In this document: positions 26,664 to 40,589 of the stretch, piece after piece
How positions within the stretch are numbered: position 1 is the first letter of the stretch
Layout of the letters: every line of letters begins with the position of its first letter
Translations under genes and position numbers: made by a program
The notes under the pieces: model-generated
The model's database searches: none
What the model saw: the letters and a program-made list of their open reading frames with translations, nothing else
What the model was told of the DNA's origin: nothing
From: Pseudomonadota bacterium
Lineage (GTDB): Bacteria > Pseudomonadota > Gammaproteobacteria > Burkholderiales > Rhodocyclaceae
DNA length: 64,000 bases
Direction of reading: 5' to 3'
NCBI GenBank assembly: GCA_018241665.1
Contig: JAFEDK010000019.1
Location: forward strand, 242,198 to 306,197

Positions 26664-27143
26664 TCAATGCACCGGGTATGCAGCCGGCTCGTCTTCGTCC
26701 TCGAGCCCTTCGTTGAGAAGTTCGTCGAGGATCAGGCCGTTGATCGGGCGATCCTGCTGCCACAGCACCATCAGCACGATAACCTTGAGATTTTCCAGTT
26801 CGATCTCCGGGTCGTCGAGGGCCAAGGCCCGCTCGACGATCATTTCCCGGCACTCGGAATCGAGGATGCCCGCGTTCTCGAGGAACAGCAGGAAACCACG
26901 GCACTCCACACCCAGGCGGGACAGTTCGTCGTCGGCGTAGATGCGCAGGGAGCCGGCGCGGGCGCACTGGGCCGGACGCTCGCCGTCGGACAACTGGCGC
27001 AGTCCCGACAGCCATTCCAGAGCGTCAGTGATTTCTTCTTCCTCGAAACCGGCGGCCGTGAGCTTGCGGGCCAGCTGCGCGGGTTCGGGGCATGCGTCGG
27101 CGTGGACGTAGTTCTCGAAGAGGTACACGAGGATATCGAACAT
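26664..27143 (-). CDS. smg: Smg family protein (DUF494)
   Basis: Conserved protein of unknown function, 159 aa, starting MFDILVYLFENYVHADACPE, which is typical of Smg. The sequence is acidic and helical, ending in an Asp/Glu-rich stretch. It is nearly always found between dprA and a topoisomerase gene, as here, but no biochemical role is known. The start at 27143 fits the family; an in-frame upstream ATG would overlap dprA. Confidence 0.92.
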   Translation of the reverse strand: MFDILVYLFENYVHADACPEPAQLARKLTAAGFEEEEITDALEWLSGLRQLSDGERPAQCARAGSLRIYADDELSRLGVECRGFLLFLENAGILDSECREMIVERALALDDPEIELENLKVIVLMVLWQQDRPINGLILDELLNEGLEDEDEPAAYPVH

Positions 27144-27172
27144 GGCGCGTAGGGCCTGAGGCCGGTGGTTTT

Positions 27173-28261
27173 TCAAAGGCGCTGGAGGCGCCCTCCGGGC
27201 AGGCGGGAGACCCGTCCGTCGAGTTCCAGCGTAAGCAGAATGGCGTAGAGCGCTTCCGGCGTCAAGCTGGTGCGGTGCACAAGAGTCTCCATATCCACCG
27301 GGTCGTGGCCCAGTGCGGCGAGCACGCCGCCTTCGTCAGCGCCCCCCTCCGCCGGGCCGGGGGCGTGCTGCGGCGCCACTTCCGGCGCGGGCAGGCGCAG
27401 CTCCTCGAGTATGTCATTGGCAGATTCGACGAGTTTCGCGCCCTCGCGGATCAGGCGGTGGCAACCGCGCGACAGGGGCGAATGGATGGACCCGGGAATC
27501 GCGAAGACCTCCCGCCCACAATCGCCGGCCAGCCGCGCAGTGATCAACGACCCACTCTTTACCGCCGCCTCGACCACCAGCACGCCGCTGGACAGACCGG
27601 CGATCAGCCTGTTGCGGCGCGGAAAATGGTGGGCGAGCGGGCCACTGCCGAGGGGGAATTCGCTGACGATCGCGCCAGCTTCGGCGATGCGCCGGGCCAG
27701 CGCCGCGTTGCGGGCCGGGTAGATGCGGTCGGCTCCGGTGCCGATCACCGCCACCGTGCGGCCGGCCCCGGCAAGGCCGCCCCGGTGGGCCGCCGCGTCG
27801 ATGCCCAAGGCCAGACCGCTGACGATGGTCAGGCCGGCAGACGACAGGGCTGCCGAAAAAGCCTCCGCGTTGGCCTCGCCCTGCGGCGTGGCATTGCGGG
27901 CACCAACCACGGCCATGGACGGGCGGCTCAGCAGGCTCGCGTCACCCTTCACATAGAGCAGCACGGGCGGATCGGGGATTTCCAGCAGCGCCGCCGGATA
28001 GCTTTCATCGCCGAGCGTCAGGAGCGCGTTGCCGGATTCCGTCAGCCACTCCAGGGCCGTGCTCACCGCGGCACCGGCGTCATGTTCGAGGAGCAGGCGG
28101 GCGGCAGGTCCGCCAACCACCGCCGCCAGGGCTGCGGGGGGCGCCGCATAAATCCGCTCGGGTGGCCCGAAGGCGGCCAGCAGCTGGCGCTGGCTGGCCG
28201 GCCCCAGGCCCGGGGTGAGGGTCAGGCGCAGCCAGCCGGAAAGGGGATGCACGCCTGACAA
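27173..28261 (-). CDS. dprA: DNA processing protein DprA
   Basis: Cytoplasmic single-strand DNA-binding protein that loads RecA on DNA taken up by natural transformation, 362 aa. Visible are the N-terminal helical region (GLGPASQRQLLAAFG), the Rossmann fold with the signature SGLALGIDAAAHRGGL, GTGADRIYPARN and FPRRNRLIAGLS, and a C-terminal winged-helix-like stretch (MDTLVHRTSL-type, reading DMETLVHRTSLTPEAL). It starts 13 nt downstream of the LysM protein gene. Its presence does not prove competence, as dprA is widespread. Confidence 0.94.
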   Translation of the reverse strand: MSGVHPLSGWLRLTLTPGLGPASQRQLLAAFGPPERIYAAPPAALAAVVGGPAARLLLEHDAGAAVSTALEWLTESGNALLTLGDESYPAALLEIPDPPVLLYVKGDASLLSRPSMAVVGARNATPQGEANAEAFSAALSSAGLTIVSGLALGIDAAAHRGGLAGAGRTVAVIGTGADRIYPARNAALARRIAEAGAIVSEFPLGSGPLAHHFPRRNRLIAGLSSGVLVVEAAVKSGSLITARLAGDCGREVFAIPGSIHSPLSRGCHRLIREGAKLVESANDILEELRLPAPEVAPQHAPGPAEGGADEGGVLAALGHDPVDMETLVHRTSLTPEALYAILLTLELDGRVSRLPGGRLQRL

Positions 28262-28274
28262 GATACTGCGGCGC

Positions 28275-29372
28275 TCAGGGTTTCCGGACGCTGTCGGCCA
28301 CCGCCACTGCGCCGAGATTGTCCATCACCAGCGCGTAGGAGAGGCGATCGAAGACCCGGAACACGAAAACCAGTCCGTAACGCTGCTCCGGCAGACGGAA
28401 GCGCTGCGGGGTTCCGACGTTGTCCTCACGATAGACGGCCTCGCCGCGGTTCCGGTGCAACGCCAGCACATGCCCGACCTCCATGCCGTCCTGCTTGCCG
28501 AGGCTGATCGACACCACGTGGTAGCGCCCGGTCTCGGACACCCCGTTGTAGATGGACACGACGCGCCCGCTGAGGTCCTTCTCCGGCGCGTGGGGCACGT
28601 AGCTGGGCAGTTCGGGGCGCCCTGCCGGCAGCAGCCGGTCGCCCTTGCCGATTTCCTGCTTGGCGCTCAGCACCATCAGGCTGGTGGGCACCACGGTGCC
28701 CGGCTTGCTTTCGGCGGCGGCCAACTTGTCGGCTTCGGGGTCGGCATTCACTTCGGCCACACCGAGATGCACCGCTTCGTAGCCGAGGATCTCGCCGGTG
28801 ACCGGCTCCTTCAGCGGCCGGGCCTTGCGATACAGGTTCCAGGTCCGGGTCTCCGGCGTGACGCGGGTCGCGAAGATGGTATCGCCGGCGCTGGTGAACA
28901 CGCGCCCCTCCTGGGTCGCCACCAGGATTCCGGCGGAGCTGTCGTCCTTGTCGGTGACCACCAGCGGCTCGGACAGGAAGGGCGCGATCACCCGCAACGG
29001 AATGCTCTGGATCGCCGCCTTGTCCGGCTCGGAGTAGACCTGCGGGAAACGCTTCTCGTAAAGCGGACGGTCAGGGAGGCCACCGACGCGCTTGCCCAGC
29101 TTGAGGGTCGGACCGCTGCGGTCGAGCACGATGACCTGCCCCGGATAGATCAGGTGCGGGTTGCGGATCTGCTCGCGGTTCAGACGCCACACTTCGGGCC
29201 AGCGCCAGGGCTCCTTGAGGAACTTGCCGGAGATGCCCCACAGGGTGTCACCGGGGACCACCATGTGACTGTCCGGCGCATCGTCGGCCAGGCGGATGGG
29301 GCTGGTGGCGCCGGCGGTGGCCGGTAGCAGGGCGGCGACGCCGATCAGGAGGGCGGATATAATGCGAATCAT
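28275..29372 (-). CDS. LysM-domain exported protein
   Basis: Exported peptidoglycan-binding protein, 365 aa. A signal peptide (about residues 1-22, ending ATAGA) is followed by a LysM domain at about 36-85 (VVPGDTLWGISGKFL ... NPHLIYPGQVIVL). The rest is beta-rich with no recognised domain. Such LysM proteins lie upstream of dprA in many betaproteobacteria; the role is not defined. The start MIRIISALLIG is chosen for the signal peptide. It is divergent from def across a 143-nt promoter region. Confidence 0.85.
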   Translation of the reverse strand: MIRIISALLIGVAALLPATAGATSPIRLADDAPDSHMVVPGDTLWGISGKFLKEPWRWPEVWRLNREQIRNPHLIYPGQVIVLDRSGPTLKLGKRVGGLPDRPLYEKRFPQVYSEPDKAAIQSIPLRVIAPFLSEPLVVTDKDDSSAGILVATQEGRVFTSAGDTIFATRVTPETRTWNLYRKARPLKEPVTGEILGYEAVHLGVAEVNADPEADKLAAAESKPGTVVPTSLMVLSAKQEIGKGDRLLPAGRPELPSYVPHAPEKDLSGRVVSIYNGVSETGRYHVVSISLGKQDGMEVGHVLALHRNRGEAVYREDNVGTPQRFRLPEQRYGLVFVFRVFDRLSYALVMDNLGAVAVADSVRKP

Positions 29373-29515
29373 CGGAAGAGCACTCGCTTTCGGCGAACAG
29401 ACCGCCCCCTTCAAAGGGCTGCCTGTGTTGCGGAGCCGATACCCGCCTTGCAAGATGCGAGCATCGTAGATTTTGCTCAAAATTCTGCACGTAAAGTCTT
29501 CATCCGGCAATATTT

Positions 29516-30019
29516 ATGGCCCTCTTACCCATTCTCCGTTATCCCGACCCTCGTCTGCACACCCGTGCCACGCCGGTACGCGAAGTAAACGACGAAATCC
29601 GCCGGCTGATCGCCGACATGGCGGAAACCATGTACGAAGCCCCCGGCATCGGCCTGGCCGCCACGCAGGTGGACGTCCACAAGCGGGTCGTCGTCATCGA
29701 CGTCTCGGAGGACAAGTCCGGGCTGCTGGCGCTGATCAACCCGGAAATCCTCGAACGCTCCGGCGAGCATCTGGGCGAGGAAGGCTGCCTGTCCGTGCCC
29801 GGCATCTACGACAAGGTCGTCCGTGCCGAGCGGGTCAAGGTGCGCGCCCTCAACCAGAAGGGCGAGCGCTTCGAGATGGAAGCCGAAGGCCTGCTCGCGG
29901 TGTGCATCCAGCACGAGCTGGACCACCTGGAAGGCAAGGTCTTCGTCGAATACCTGTCCCAGCTCAAGCAGACCCGCATCAAGGGCAAGCTGGCCAAGAA
30001 AGCCCGGATCACCGCCTGA
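29516..30019 (+). CDS. def: Peptide deformylase
   Basis: Removes the formyl group from the N-terminal methionine of new proteins, 167 aa. All three family motifs are present: [17 protein letters not shown] and QHELDHLEG, which supply the metal-binding Cys and two His. It overlaps fmt by one base (TGATG), the classic def-fmt pairing of removal and addition of the formyl group. Confidence 0.96.
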   Translation: MALLPILRYPDPRLHTRATPVREVNDEIRRLIADMAETMYEAPGIGLAATQVDVHKRVVVIDVSEDKSGLLALINPEILERSGEHLGEEGCLSVPGIYDKVVRAERVKVRALNQKGERFEMEAEGLLAVCIQHELDHLEGKVFVEYLSQLKQTRIKGKLAKKARITA

Positions 30020-30939
30020 TGAAAGTCGCCTTCGCCGGAACCCCCGAATTCGCCGCCGCCGCGCTGCAGGCCATCCTTGCTGCCGGCTTCGAAGTGCCGC
30101 TGGTCCTGACCCAGCCGGACCGCCCCGCCGGACGCGGCATGCAACTGCAGCCCAGCCCGGTCAAGCAGGTCGCCGTCGCCGCCGGCATCCCGGTGCATCA
30201 GCCGGAAAAGCTGCGCACGCCGGAACAGCAGGCGCCGCTGGCCGAGGCCGGCGTGGACGTGCTGGTGGTGGCCGCCTACGGCATCATCCTGCCCCAGGCG
30301 GTGCTCGACCTGCCGCGCTACGGCTGCCTCAACATCCATGCCTCGCTGCTGCCACGCTGGCGCGGCGCCGCGCCGATCCACCGGGCCATCGAAGCCGGTG
30401 ATGCGGAAACCGGCATCACCATCATGCAGATGGACGCCGGCCTCGACACCGGCCCGATGCTGCTGAAACGCAGCACGGCCATCGAGTCCGACGACACCAC
30501 CAGCAGCCTGCACGACCGCCTGGCTGGCCTCGGCGCCGACCTGATCGTCGATGCCCTGCGGGCCTTGCCCGATGGTCTGACGGCCACCCCGCAGCCCGCC
30601 GACGGCGTCACCTACGCGGCCAAGATCGGCAAGGCCGAGGCCACCGTGGACTGGACCCGCCCGGCCACCGAGATCGAACGGGCGATCCGCGCCTTCAACC
30701 CCTTCCCCGGCGCGCTGGGCACCTACCAGGGCACGCCGATCAAACTGTGGCGCGCCCGCCCCATCGACGCCAGCGGCGCCCCCGGCGAAGTGCTGATGGC
30801 CGAAGGGGCCGGCGTGATCGTCGCCTGCGGCGAGGGGGCACTGTGCATCACCGAGCTGCAGAAGCCCGGCGGCAAGCGCCTGGCAGCGGCTGACTTCGTG
30901 CGCGGCACGGCCGTCGCAGTGGGCAGCCGCTTCGACTAG
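30019..30939 (+). CDS. fmt: Methionyl-tRNA formyltransferase
   Basis: Transfers a formyl group from 10-formyl-tetrahydrofolate to initiator Met-tRNA, 306 aa. It starts [12 protein letters not shown] and contains the folate-binding motif [14 protein letters not shown] with the catalytic Asn/His/Asp region, and a C-terminal OB-like tRNA-binding domain. Translationally coupled to def. A clear terminator follows. Confidence 0.96.
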   Translation: MKVAFAGTPEFAAAALQAILAAGFEVPLVLTQPDRPAGRGMQLQPSPVKQVAVAAGIPVHQPEKLRTPEQQAPLAEAGVDVLVVAAYGIILPQAVLDLPRYGCLNIHASLLPRWRGAAPIHRAIEAGDAETGITIMQMDAGLDTGPMLLKRSTAIESDDTTSSLHDRLAGLGADLIVDALRALPDGLTATPQPADGVTYAAKIGKAEATVDWTRPATEIERAIRAFNPFPGALGTYQGTPIKLWRARPIDASGAPGEVLMAEGAGVIVACGEGALCITELQKPGGKRLAAADFVRGTAVAVGSRFD

Positions 30940-30962
30940 CCAGCGCCTCCGCAGCCGTCCGC

Positions 30963-30990
30963 AAGGCCCGCGTCCAACGCGGGCCTTTTT
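30963..30990 (+). terminator. Rho-independent terminator after fmt
   Basis: AAGGCCCGCG, loop TCCAA, CGCGGGCC then TTTTT. A GC-rich stem with a T-run, 24 nt after the fmt stop. Confidence 0.9.
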
Positions 30991-31042
30991 CATGCGGCAT
31001 GCAGTTCCCGCTTACAGGTTTTTACGCAAGCACTTAAAAATT

Positions 31043-31070
31043 CTTGAATTTTTGGTGCCCTGCCCCATCT
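31043..31070 (+). promoter_or_regulatory. Heat-shock (sigma-32) promoter of htpX
   Basis: CTTGAA (31043-31048) and CCCCATCT (31063-31070), separated by 14 nt. Both match the sigma-32 consensus (CTTGAA, CCCCATnT) with a normal spacer, and the downstream gene htpX belongs to the known heat-shock regulon. Confidence 0.85.
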
Positions 31071-31113
31071 AACCAGCGTTTCCCACTCAATCCCGAAAGG
31101 ACGGTTACACCCA

Positions 31114-31965
31114 ATGCTCGGCAACTGGCTCAAGACATCCATCCTGATGGCGGCGATCATCGCGCTGTTCGGCGTGATCGGCGGCCTCATCGGCGGCAAG
31201 TCGGGGATGGTGCTCGCGCTGGTCTTCGGCGGCGCGATGAACCTGTTCTCCTACTGGTTCTCCGACAAGATGGTCCTCCGCATGTACAACGCGCAGGAAG
31301 TGGATGAAACCAGCTCCCCTTACCTCTACAACATGGTCCGCGAACTGGCCGGTCGCGCCCAGCTGCCGATGCCGCGCGTGTATATCATCCACGAGGATCA
31401 GCCGAACGCCTTCGCCACCGGCCGCAACCCCGAGAACGCCGCCGTGGCGGCCACCACCGGCATCCTGCAGATGCTCAGCCAGCGCGAGCTGCGCGGCGTG
31501 ATGGCCCACGAGCTGGCCCATGTGAAGCACCGGGACATCCTGATCTCGACGATCTCGGCGACGATGGCCGGGGCGATCTCGGCGCTGGCCAACTTTGCGA
31601 TGTTCTTCAGCGGCCGCGACTCGGAAGGCCGCCCGGCCAACCCGATCGCCTCCATCGCGGTGGCCCTGCTCGCCCCGCTGGCGGCCAGCGTGATCCAGAT
31701 GGCGATCTCCCGCGCCCGCGAGTTCGAGGCCGACCGCGGCGGTGCGGAAATCGCCAGCGACCCGCACGCGCTGGCCGACGCGCTGATGAAGATCGACGCC
31801 TACGCTCGCGGCATCCCGATGCCGACCGCCGAGGCCCACCCGGAAACCGGCCAGATGATGATCATGAACCCCCTGTCGGGCCGCGGCCTGGCGGGGCTGT
31901 TCAGCACCCACCCGGCCACCGAGGAACGGGTCGCCCGCCTGCGCGCAATGGCCGGCCGCCGCTGA
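31114..31965 (+). CDS. htpX: Membrane zinc metalloprotease HtpX
   Basis: Inner-membrane M48 protease that clears misfolded membrane proteins together with FtsH, 283 aa. Two N-terminal transmembrane segments (about 7-27 and 30-52) precede the zinc motif HELAH at residues 132-136; the third ligand is the Glu in [12 protein letters not shown]. Two more hydrophobic segments follow the motif. An AAGGA lies upstream, and the promoter is of the heat-shock type, in agreement with E. coli htpX. It is convergent with the hemerythrin-kinase gene. Confidence 0.95.
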   Translation: MLGNWLKTSILMAAIIALFGVIGGLIGGKSGMVLALVFGGAMNLFSYWFSDKMVLRMYNAQEVDETSSPYLYNMVRELAGRAQLPMPRVYIIHEDQPNAFATGRNPENAAVAATTGILQMLSQRELRGVMAHELAHVKHRDILISTISATMAGAISALANFAMFFSGRDSEGRPANPIASIAVALLAPLAASVIQMAISRAREFEADRGGAEIASDPHALADALMKIDAYARGIPMPTAEAHPETGQMMIMNPLSGRGLAGLFSTHPATEERVARLRAMAGRR

Positions 31966-31992
31966 AACGACCCGACTCGACAGCACCACCGG

Positions 31993-32012
31993 AACCCGGC
32001 CTCGGCCGGGTT
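31993..32012. terminator. Hairpin between convergent htpX and hemerythrin-kinase
   Basis: AACCCGGC, loop CTCG, GCCGGGTT. An 8-bp GC-rich stem between convergent genes, followed on the plus strand by only a weak T-rich run (CATTCATT), so possibly a bidirectional terminator. Confidence 0.5.
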
Positions 32013-32015
32013 CAT

Positions 32016-33472
32016 TCATTGCAGGGCAGCTTCGCGGGAAGGCAGTGGCAGCACGACGCGGAAGCGGCTGCCGTGGCCCGGCTGGCTGTCCACCTCGATC
32101 CGCCCGCCATGCTGGCGGACGATGCGGTAGGCCGACGAGAGGCCAAGACCGCGCCCGTCTCCCACCGCGCGGGTGGTAAAGAAGGGCTCGAAGATGCGCG
32201 CACGGATAGCCTCGTCCATACCGCAACCACTATCCTCGATCTCCACCCACAGCTCGCCGGCCACCTCGCGGGCACCGAGCGCCACCGTACCCGGCGCACC
32301 GCCGAGGGCACGCAGTCCATTGTCGACGATGGCCTTGAAGGCTTCGCCGAGCAGCGTCGGATTCACCGCCAGCACCGGCAGCCCGGCGTAGGCCCGTACC
32401 AGTTGCTGCCCTGCCCTGCGCTTGCTGGCTAGCCCGCGGATCACCTCGTCAAGCAGCACGTCGAGACGCACCTCAGAGCACTCGACCGGCTCCTGCCCCT
32501 GGCTGGCGAACTCCTGCAGGGAATGAACGATGTCGCTGACCCGCCCGAGGCCACGCATCGACTCTGACACCAGCCCCGGCAAATCCTCACGGATGAAGTC
32601 GAGGTCGGCGCCGGCCCGGGCGGCCTGCCAGGCGTCCGCGACGCCATCGCCTTCACACAGGCGGTCTGCGGTATCCACCAGCGCCAGCAGGCGCTCGGCG
32701 TACTCCCGCAGGGTGCCGAGGTTGGAGGCGACGAAGCCGAGCGGGTTGTTGATCTCGTGGGCGACGCCGGCAGCCAGCTGGCCGACCGCCGCCAGCTTGT
32801 CGGCCTCCTGCAGCTGGCTGCGGGTGGCCTGCAGGGTGTCGAGGGTATGGCGCAGGGCCTGGTTGGCCCGCTGCAGTTCCTCCGTGCGTTCGGCGACCCG
32901 TTCTTCCAGGCCGGCATTGCTGCGGGCCAGCGCTTCGTTGCGCTCCGCCACCAGCCCCAGCAGATTGCGCACGGCACCGATCAGCGCGGTATTGGCCGGA
33001 TCCCCGTGATGTGCCGCCTCCCCGGTGTAGGCCTCTGCGGCCGATGCCCCGGCGGCCAGGGCGCGCAGCTGGCGGGCCATGCTCTGATCGGTATCGAGGA
33101 TGTGAAAGGTCAGCCAGCTGGTCACGAAACGGTAAAGCAGCGAAACGACCCGCTCGGTATCGTCAGACTGGCGCATCTCCTCGACCCTGGCGACGAAGTC
33201 GGCGTGGATCTGGCGATGGCTGCGCAGATGACGCGGGTCGATGCCCGCCTGCTCCATCAGTGCCTCCTCCGTCGCGAAGTGATGAATGGCGTAGCGCGCC
33301 AGGCCATCCAGCACATGGCTCAGCTCCGCCGGCTGGATGATTGCGCCATTGGCCGCCCGCTGGACCAGCATGTTGATCAGGTCCACCAGCTTGTGGTGCT
33401 GCCCATCCACCTCGGCAAAGCCGGTCTCGAAATATTCCGCCCAGCGGAAGGGCGTGATCTTCGGTGCGCCGC

Positions 33473-33476
<4 letters not shown>
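32016..33476 (-). CDS. Hemerythrin-domain sensor histidine kinase
   Basis: Cytoplasmic kinase, 486 aa, with an N-terminal bacteriohemerythrin domain (about residues 8-135). The likely di-iron ligands are visible in [30 protein letters not shown] and FHILDTD. A coiled coil follows, then HisKA with [11 protein letters not shown] (phospho-His in AHEIN) and HATPase with DSGCGMDE and [10 protein letters not shown]. Hemerythrins bind O2 reversibly and can react with NO, so an O2 or redox sensor is likely. The start overlaps the stop of the hybrid kinase by ATGA, indicating translational coupling and a shared pathway. No transmembrane segment or receiver domain is present. Confidence 0.88.
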
Positions 33477-37402
<3,926 letters not shown>

Positions 37403-37546
37403 GGAACGGGACCCTTTGCGGTCGCGAGTTGGCAATACCCGGAACCCCGTCATGAACGGCTGAACAGTTCCGGGCGCAAGAATCAGGACAGGAGCATCAC
37501 TATATAACGGCCGCGCCCTCTTCCACGCAGGTCGCCCGCCCGCGCG

Positions 37547-38635
37547 TCAAGCCTCCCGCCCTTTGCTCCAGCCCATCAGGCCGCCCGGAATGTCATGCAA
37601 GGGCAGCACGCTGCCGACGGCGCCGCGCAGGATGGCCTCCTTCGGCATGCCGAAGACGACACAGGTTTCCTCGGCCTCGGCGATCGTCACCGCACCGGCA
37701 TCGCGCATTTCCTTCAGACCGAGGGCACCGTCGTCCCCCATGCCGGTCATGATGATACCCAGCGCATTGCTGCCGGCGACCCGCGCCACCGAGCGGAACA
37801 GCACATCCACCGACGGCTTGTGGCGGTTGATCAGCGGGCCGTCCATCACGCCGACAAAATAGCCACTGCCATCCCGTGCCACCTGCAGATGGCGCCCCCC
37901 CGGCGCAATCAGGGCCAGGCCGGGCTCGACCCGGTCGCCATGACGGGCCTCGCGAACCTGGATGCGGCACAGACCGTTGAGACGCCGCGCAAACATCTCG
38001 GTGAAGCCGGCCGGCATGTGCTGCACAACCACCATCCCCGGCACGTCCTCCGGCAAGGCGGTCAACACCGCTTCCAGCGCCAAGGTGCCACCGGTGGAGG
38101 TGCCGATCGCAACGATCCGCTTACGGTCGCCACTCGAGGTAGGCAGACGCGGCCCACGCGGCAGATCGTCAAGGGTCAGCTTCGGACGCGGCACCACCTC
38201 CGGCGCCTTGGCATGGCCCGGCTTCAGGCGGGCACTGGCGGCGGCACGCACAGCCGCCACCAGGCTATCGCTCTCGTCCTGCAGGAATTGCTTGAGGCCC
38301 ACTTTGGGCTTGGTCACCAGCGCGACCGCTCCCGCTGACAGCGCCTCGAAACTGGCCTTCGCACCACCCTCCACGAGGGTCGAGCAGATCACCACCGGCG
38401 TCGGCCTTTCGGCCATCAGCTTGCGCAGGAAGGTCAGGCCATCCATCCGCGGCATCTCGATGTCGAGGACCACCACGTCGGGCCATTCCTTGCGCATCTT
38501 GTCGATCGCGAACAGGGGGTCGACAGCCGTCGCCATCACAGTCATGTCGGGCTGGGCGTTGATCGCCTCGCTGGCGACCTGGCGCACGATCGCCGAGTCA
38601 TCGACGATCATCACGCGAATCGGCCGGGACCTCAT
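37547..38635 (-). CDS. cheB: Chemotaxis methylesterase/deamidase CheB
   Basis: Response-regulator methylesterase that removes methyl groups from receptors for adaptation, 362 aa. The N-terminal receiver has [11 protein letters not shown] and the phospho-acceptor Asp in [13 protein letters not shown]. The catalytic domain has the Ser in GTSTGGT, the His in VVQHMPAGF and the Asp in GMGDDGALG. The start overlaps the cheD1 stop by ATGA. Confidence 0.95.
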   Translation of the reverse strand: MRSRPIRVMIVDDSAIVRQVASEAINAQPDMTVMATAVDPLFAIDKMRKEWPDVVVLDIEMPRMDGLTFLRKLMAERPTPVVICSTLVEGGAKASFEALSAGAVALVTKPKVGLKQFLQDESDSLVAAVRAAASARLKPGHAKAPEVVPRPKLTLDDLPRGPRLPTSSGDRKRIVAIGTSTGGTLALEAVLTALPEDVPGMVVVQHMPAGFTEMFARRLNGLCRIQVREARHGDRVEPGLALIAPGGRHLQVARDGSGYFVGVMDGPLINRHKPSVDVLFRSVARVAGSNALGIIMTGMGDDGALGLKEMRDAGAVTIAEAEETCVVFGMPKEAILRGAVGSVLPLHDIPGGLMGWSKGREA

Positions 38636-39135
38636 GGATTCACCTCGCCGATGGGACGATGGGCCAACCAGACGTGACCGGTCCACAGATCGAAGATCAG
38701 CTTGCGATGCCCCGTCCCCCCGCAATGGGTGACGCTCGGGCGATAGCCATGCCGCAGCAGCAGCGCATCGGCCGCATCCACGTTGCGGCTGGCGATGTCC
38801 ATCACCGCCGGGCGAGCAGCGTCGCGGTTCAGCATATTGCCGCCACCGAAGACCTTCACCTGGTAATCCGCCGGCTTGCTACCGGCCTTGGCGACCTCGC
38901 GATCGAAGAGGGCCAGCGCCTCATCCGCGTAGCGCCCGTCCAGCGCCTTTCCGCCTGCCCGCCCACGGCTCGGCAGCATGTAATGGCACATGCCACCGAT
39001 CAGGCGCAGCGGATGCCACAGGGTGATCGACACACAGGAACCCAGCAGCGTCGAAATGCGCGTGCGGCCACCGCCGAAGAAGAAACCGCCGGGTTGCAGG
39101 AAGACTTCCCGGATATCGTCACCGCACTCGATCAT
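38632..39135 (-). CDS. cheD: Chemoreceptor glutamine deamidase CheD (first copy)
   Basis: Deamidates receptor glutamines and tunes adaptation, 167 aa. The catalytic set is present: Thr and Cys in STLLGSCVS and His in GGMCHYMLP. It is coupled by 4-nt overlaps to cheR upstream and cheB downstream, so all three adaptation enzymes are made together. A second, diverged CheD is encoded two genes earlier in the same operon. Confidence 0.93.
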   Translation of the reverse strand: MIECGDDIREVFLQPGGFFFGGGRTRISTLLGSCVSITLWHPLRLIGGMCHYMLPSRGRAGGKALDGRYADEALALFDREVAKAGSKPADYQVKVFGGGNMLNRDAARPAVMDIASRNVDAADALLLRHGYRPSVTHCGGTGHRKLIFDLWTGHVWLAHRPIGEVNP

Positions 39136-39971
39136 GGCTTGCGATAGATCGTCGCCCGCACCAGGTCCAGCCCCTGCTGGATGCCGTTGAGCGTCTCGGA
39201 ATGGCCGATGAACAGATGGCCCCCCGACTTGAGGCGCGGCAACAGGTTGGCAACGACTTTACGCTTGGTGTCCATGTCGAAATAAATCATCACGTTACGC
39301 AGGAAGATCACATCGAACTCGCCGACCTCGGCCGGTACCGGCAAGGTCAGGTTGACCTGCTGGAAGCGGGTCCGGCGCTTCAGTTCAGGTGCGATCAGGA
39401 AGGTCCCGCTCTGGCTGCGCACACCTTTCAGGCAATACTTCGCCAGATATTCGGGAGGGATGCCCTCGTTCCGCTCGAGCGGATAGTGGCCGGCAGCGGC
39501 CTTGGCCAGCACCTGGGTGCTGATGTCCGAGCCCACCACCTCCCACGGGGTTTGCGGCAGCGAATCGGCCAGCAGCATCGCCAGGGTATACACCTCTTCG
39601 CCGGTGGAGCAGGCCGCACTCCACACACGGAACGCCCCGGCGGGCCGGCGGGCCCGGATCACCTCGTTCTTCAGGAAGGTGAAGTGGCCTGGCTCGCGGA
39701 AGAAATAGGTCTCGTTGGTGGTGAGCAGATCCACCATGACCTGCAGTTCCTCTGCATGCTGGCCGGAACTCAACAAGCGGTAGTACTGGGAAAAAGTGTC
39801 GAAGTTGTAATGTTTCAGGCGCTTGGACAGACGGCCGACCAGCAGCACCTTCTTGGCATCGGACAGGCTGATGCCGGCGATCTTGTAGATCAGCCGCTGG
39901 AACAGCGCAAATTCCTCGTTGGTGATGGCGGAGCCCATGGGGCTCCCGACAGGGGGACGGACCCGCTCCAT
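39132..39971 (-). CDS. cheR: Chemotaxis methyltransferase CheR
   Basis: Methylates glutamates of receptors using S-adenosylmethionine, 279 aa. Visible are the N-terminal helical domain, TTNETYFFREP, the SAM-binding WSAACSTGEE and FLRNVMIYFD motifs, and the C-terminal GHSETLNG. The ATG at 39971 has GAGGG upstream; a TTG at 39983 overlapping the previous stop is an alternative. It overlaps cheD1 by ATGA. Confidence 0.95.
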   Translation of the reverse strand: MERVRPPVGSPMGSAITNEEFALFQRLIYKIAGISLSDAKKVLLVGRLSKRLKHYNFDTFSQYYRLLSSGQHAEELQVMVDLLTTNETYFFREPGHFTFLKNEVIRARRPAGAFRVWSAACSTGEEVYTLAMLLADSLPQTPWEVVGSDISTQVLAKAAAGHYPLERNEGIPPEYLAKYCLKGVRSQSGTFLIAPELKRRTRFQQVNLTLPVPAEVGEFDVIFLRNVMIYFDMDTKRKVVANLLPRLKSGGHLFIGHSETLNGIQQGLDLVRATIYRKP

Positions 39972-39979
39972 GGCGACCC

Positions 39980-40570
39980 TCAAAACAGTTCGACGTTGTT
40001 ATCCGGCTCGGCGGGCTTGTTCAGCGTAGCCGCATAGGCCTGCTCTTCCCGCGCGATCACCTCGGCAGTGGCATGGGACGTGACGATGCGCTTGCACCAG
40101 GCATCCCCGTTGCCGGGCAGGAACAACAGCTTGCGCGACCAGGGGCCGAGAAAGTCCGACGCCAGCAGCGGGATACCCTCACGCTTCAGCCAGTCACGGG
40201 CAAAATGCGCATTACGCTGGCCGATGGCGAGGGACTGCCCGGAGGTTTCGATGATGGTACCACCGCCAAAGGCCTTGGCCTGCAAGCGCGGCTTGCGGGC
40301 ACCCTGGGCCAGCAGCGCGTTGAGCAGGGCTTCCATCGCGTAGTCGCCGGCCAGCAGCGCATCGACCTCGCCGTGGGAGCTGCGCTGCAGGTTGGGCAGC
40401 ATGAAGTGGTTGATGCCACCGATACGTGCCTGGGGGTCGAACAGGCAGACCGCCACGCAGGAGCCAAGCAGGGTCGCCAGCGGCCGCTCCCGCTCCACCG
40501 CCCAGGCCCCCGGCGCCACGTTGCGGGACAGGCGTTCGATCTCCCGCGCCGGCAGGCTGGCGTAATCCAT
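39980..40570 (-). CDS. cheD: CheD-family glutamine deamidase (second copy)
   Basis: A second CheD, 196 aa, only moderately similar to the other. Thr and Cys in ATLLGSCVA and His in INHFMLP are kept, so it should be active. It has a longer C-terminus ending ...PDNNVELF, a tail resembling that of the CheZ-like receptor in the same operon (PAVELF). Two CheDs in one operon are unusual; they may act on different receptors, or one may have a CheD-CheC-like regulatory role. Start MDYASLPAREI. Confidence 0.9.
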   Translation of the reverse strand: MDYASLPAREIERLSRNVAPGAWAVERERPLATLLGSCVAVCLFDPQARIGGINHFMLPNLQRSSHGEVDALLAGDYAMEALLNALLAQGARKPRLQAKAFGGGTIIETSGQSLAIGQRNAHFARDWLKREGIPLLASDFLGPWSRKLLFLPGNGDAWCKRIVTSHATAEVIAREEQAYAATLNKPAEPDNNVELF

Positions 40571-40589
40571 CGTCCTCACCCCGCTGCGT

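Noticed and set aside
24752-26716. 654-codon plus-strand open frame opposite topB
   Set aside because: Antisense to topoisomerase III; no domain or start signal.
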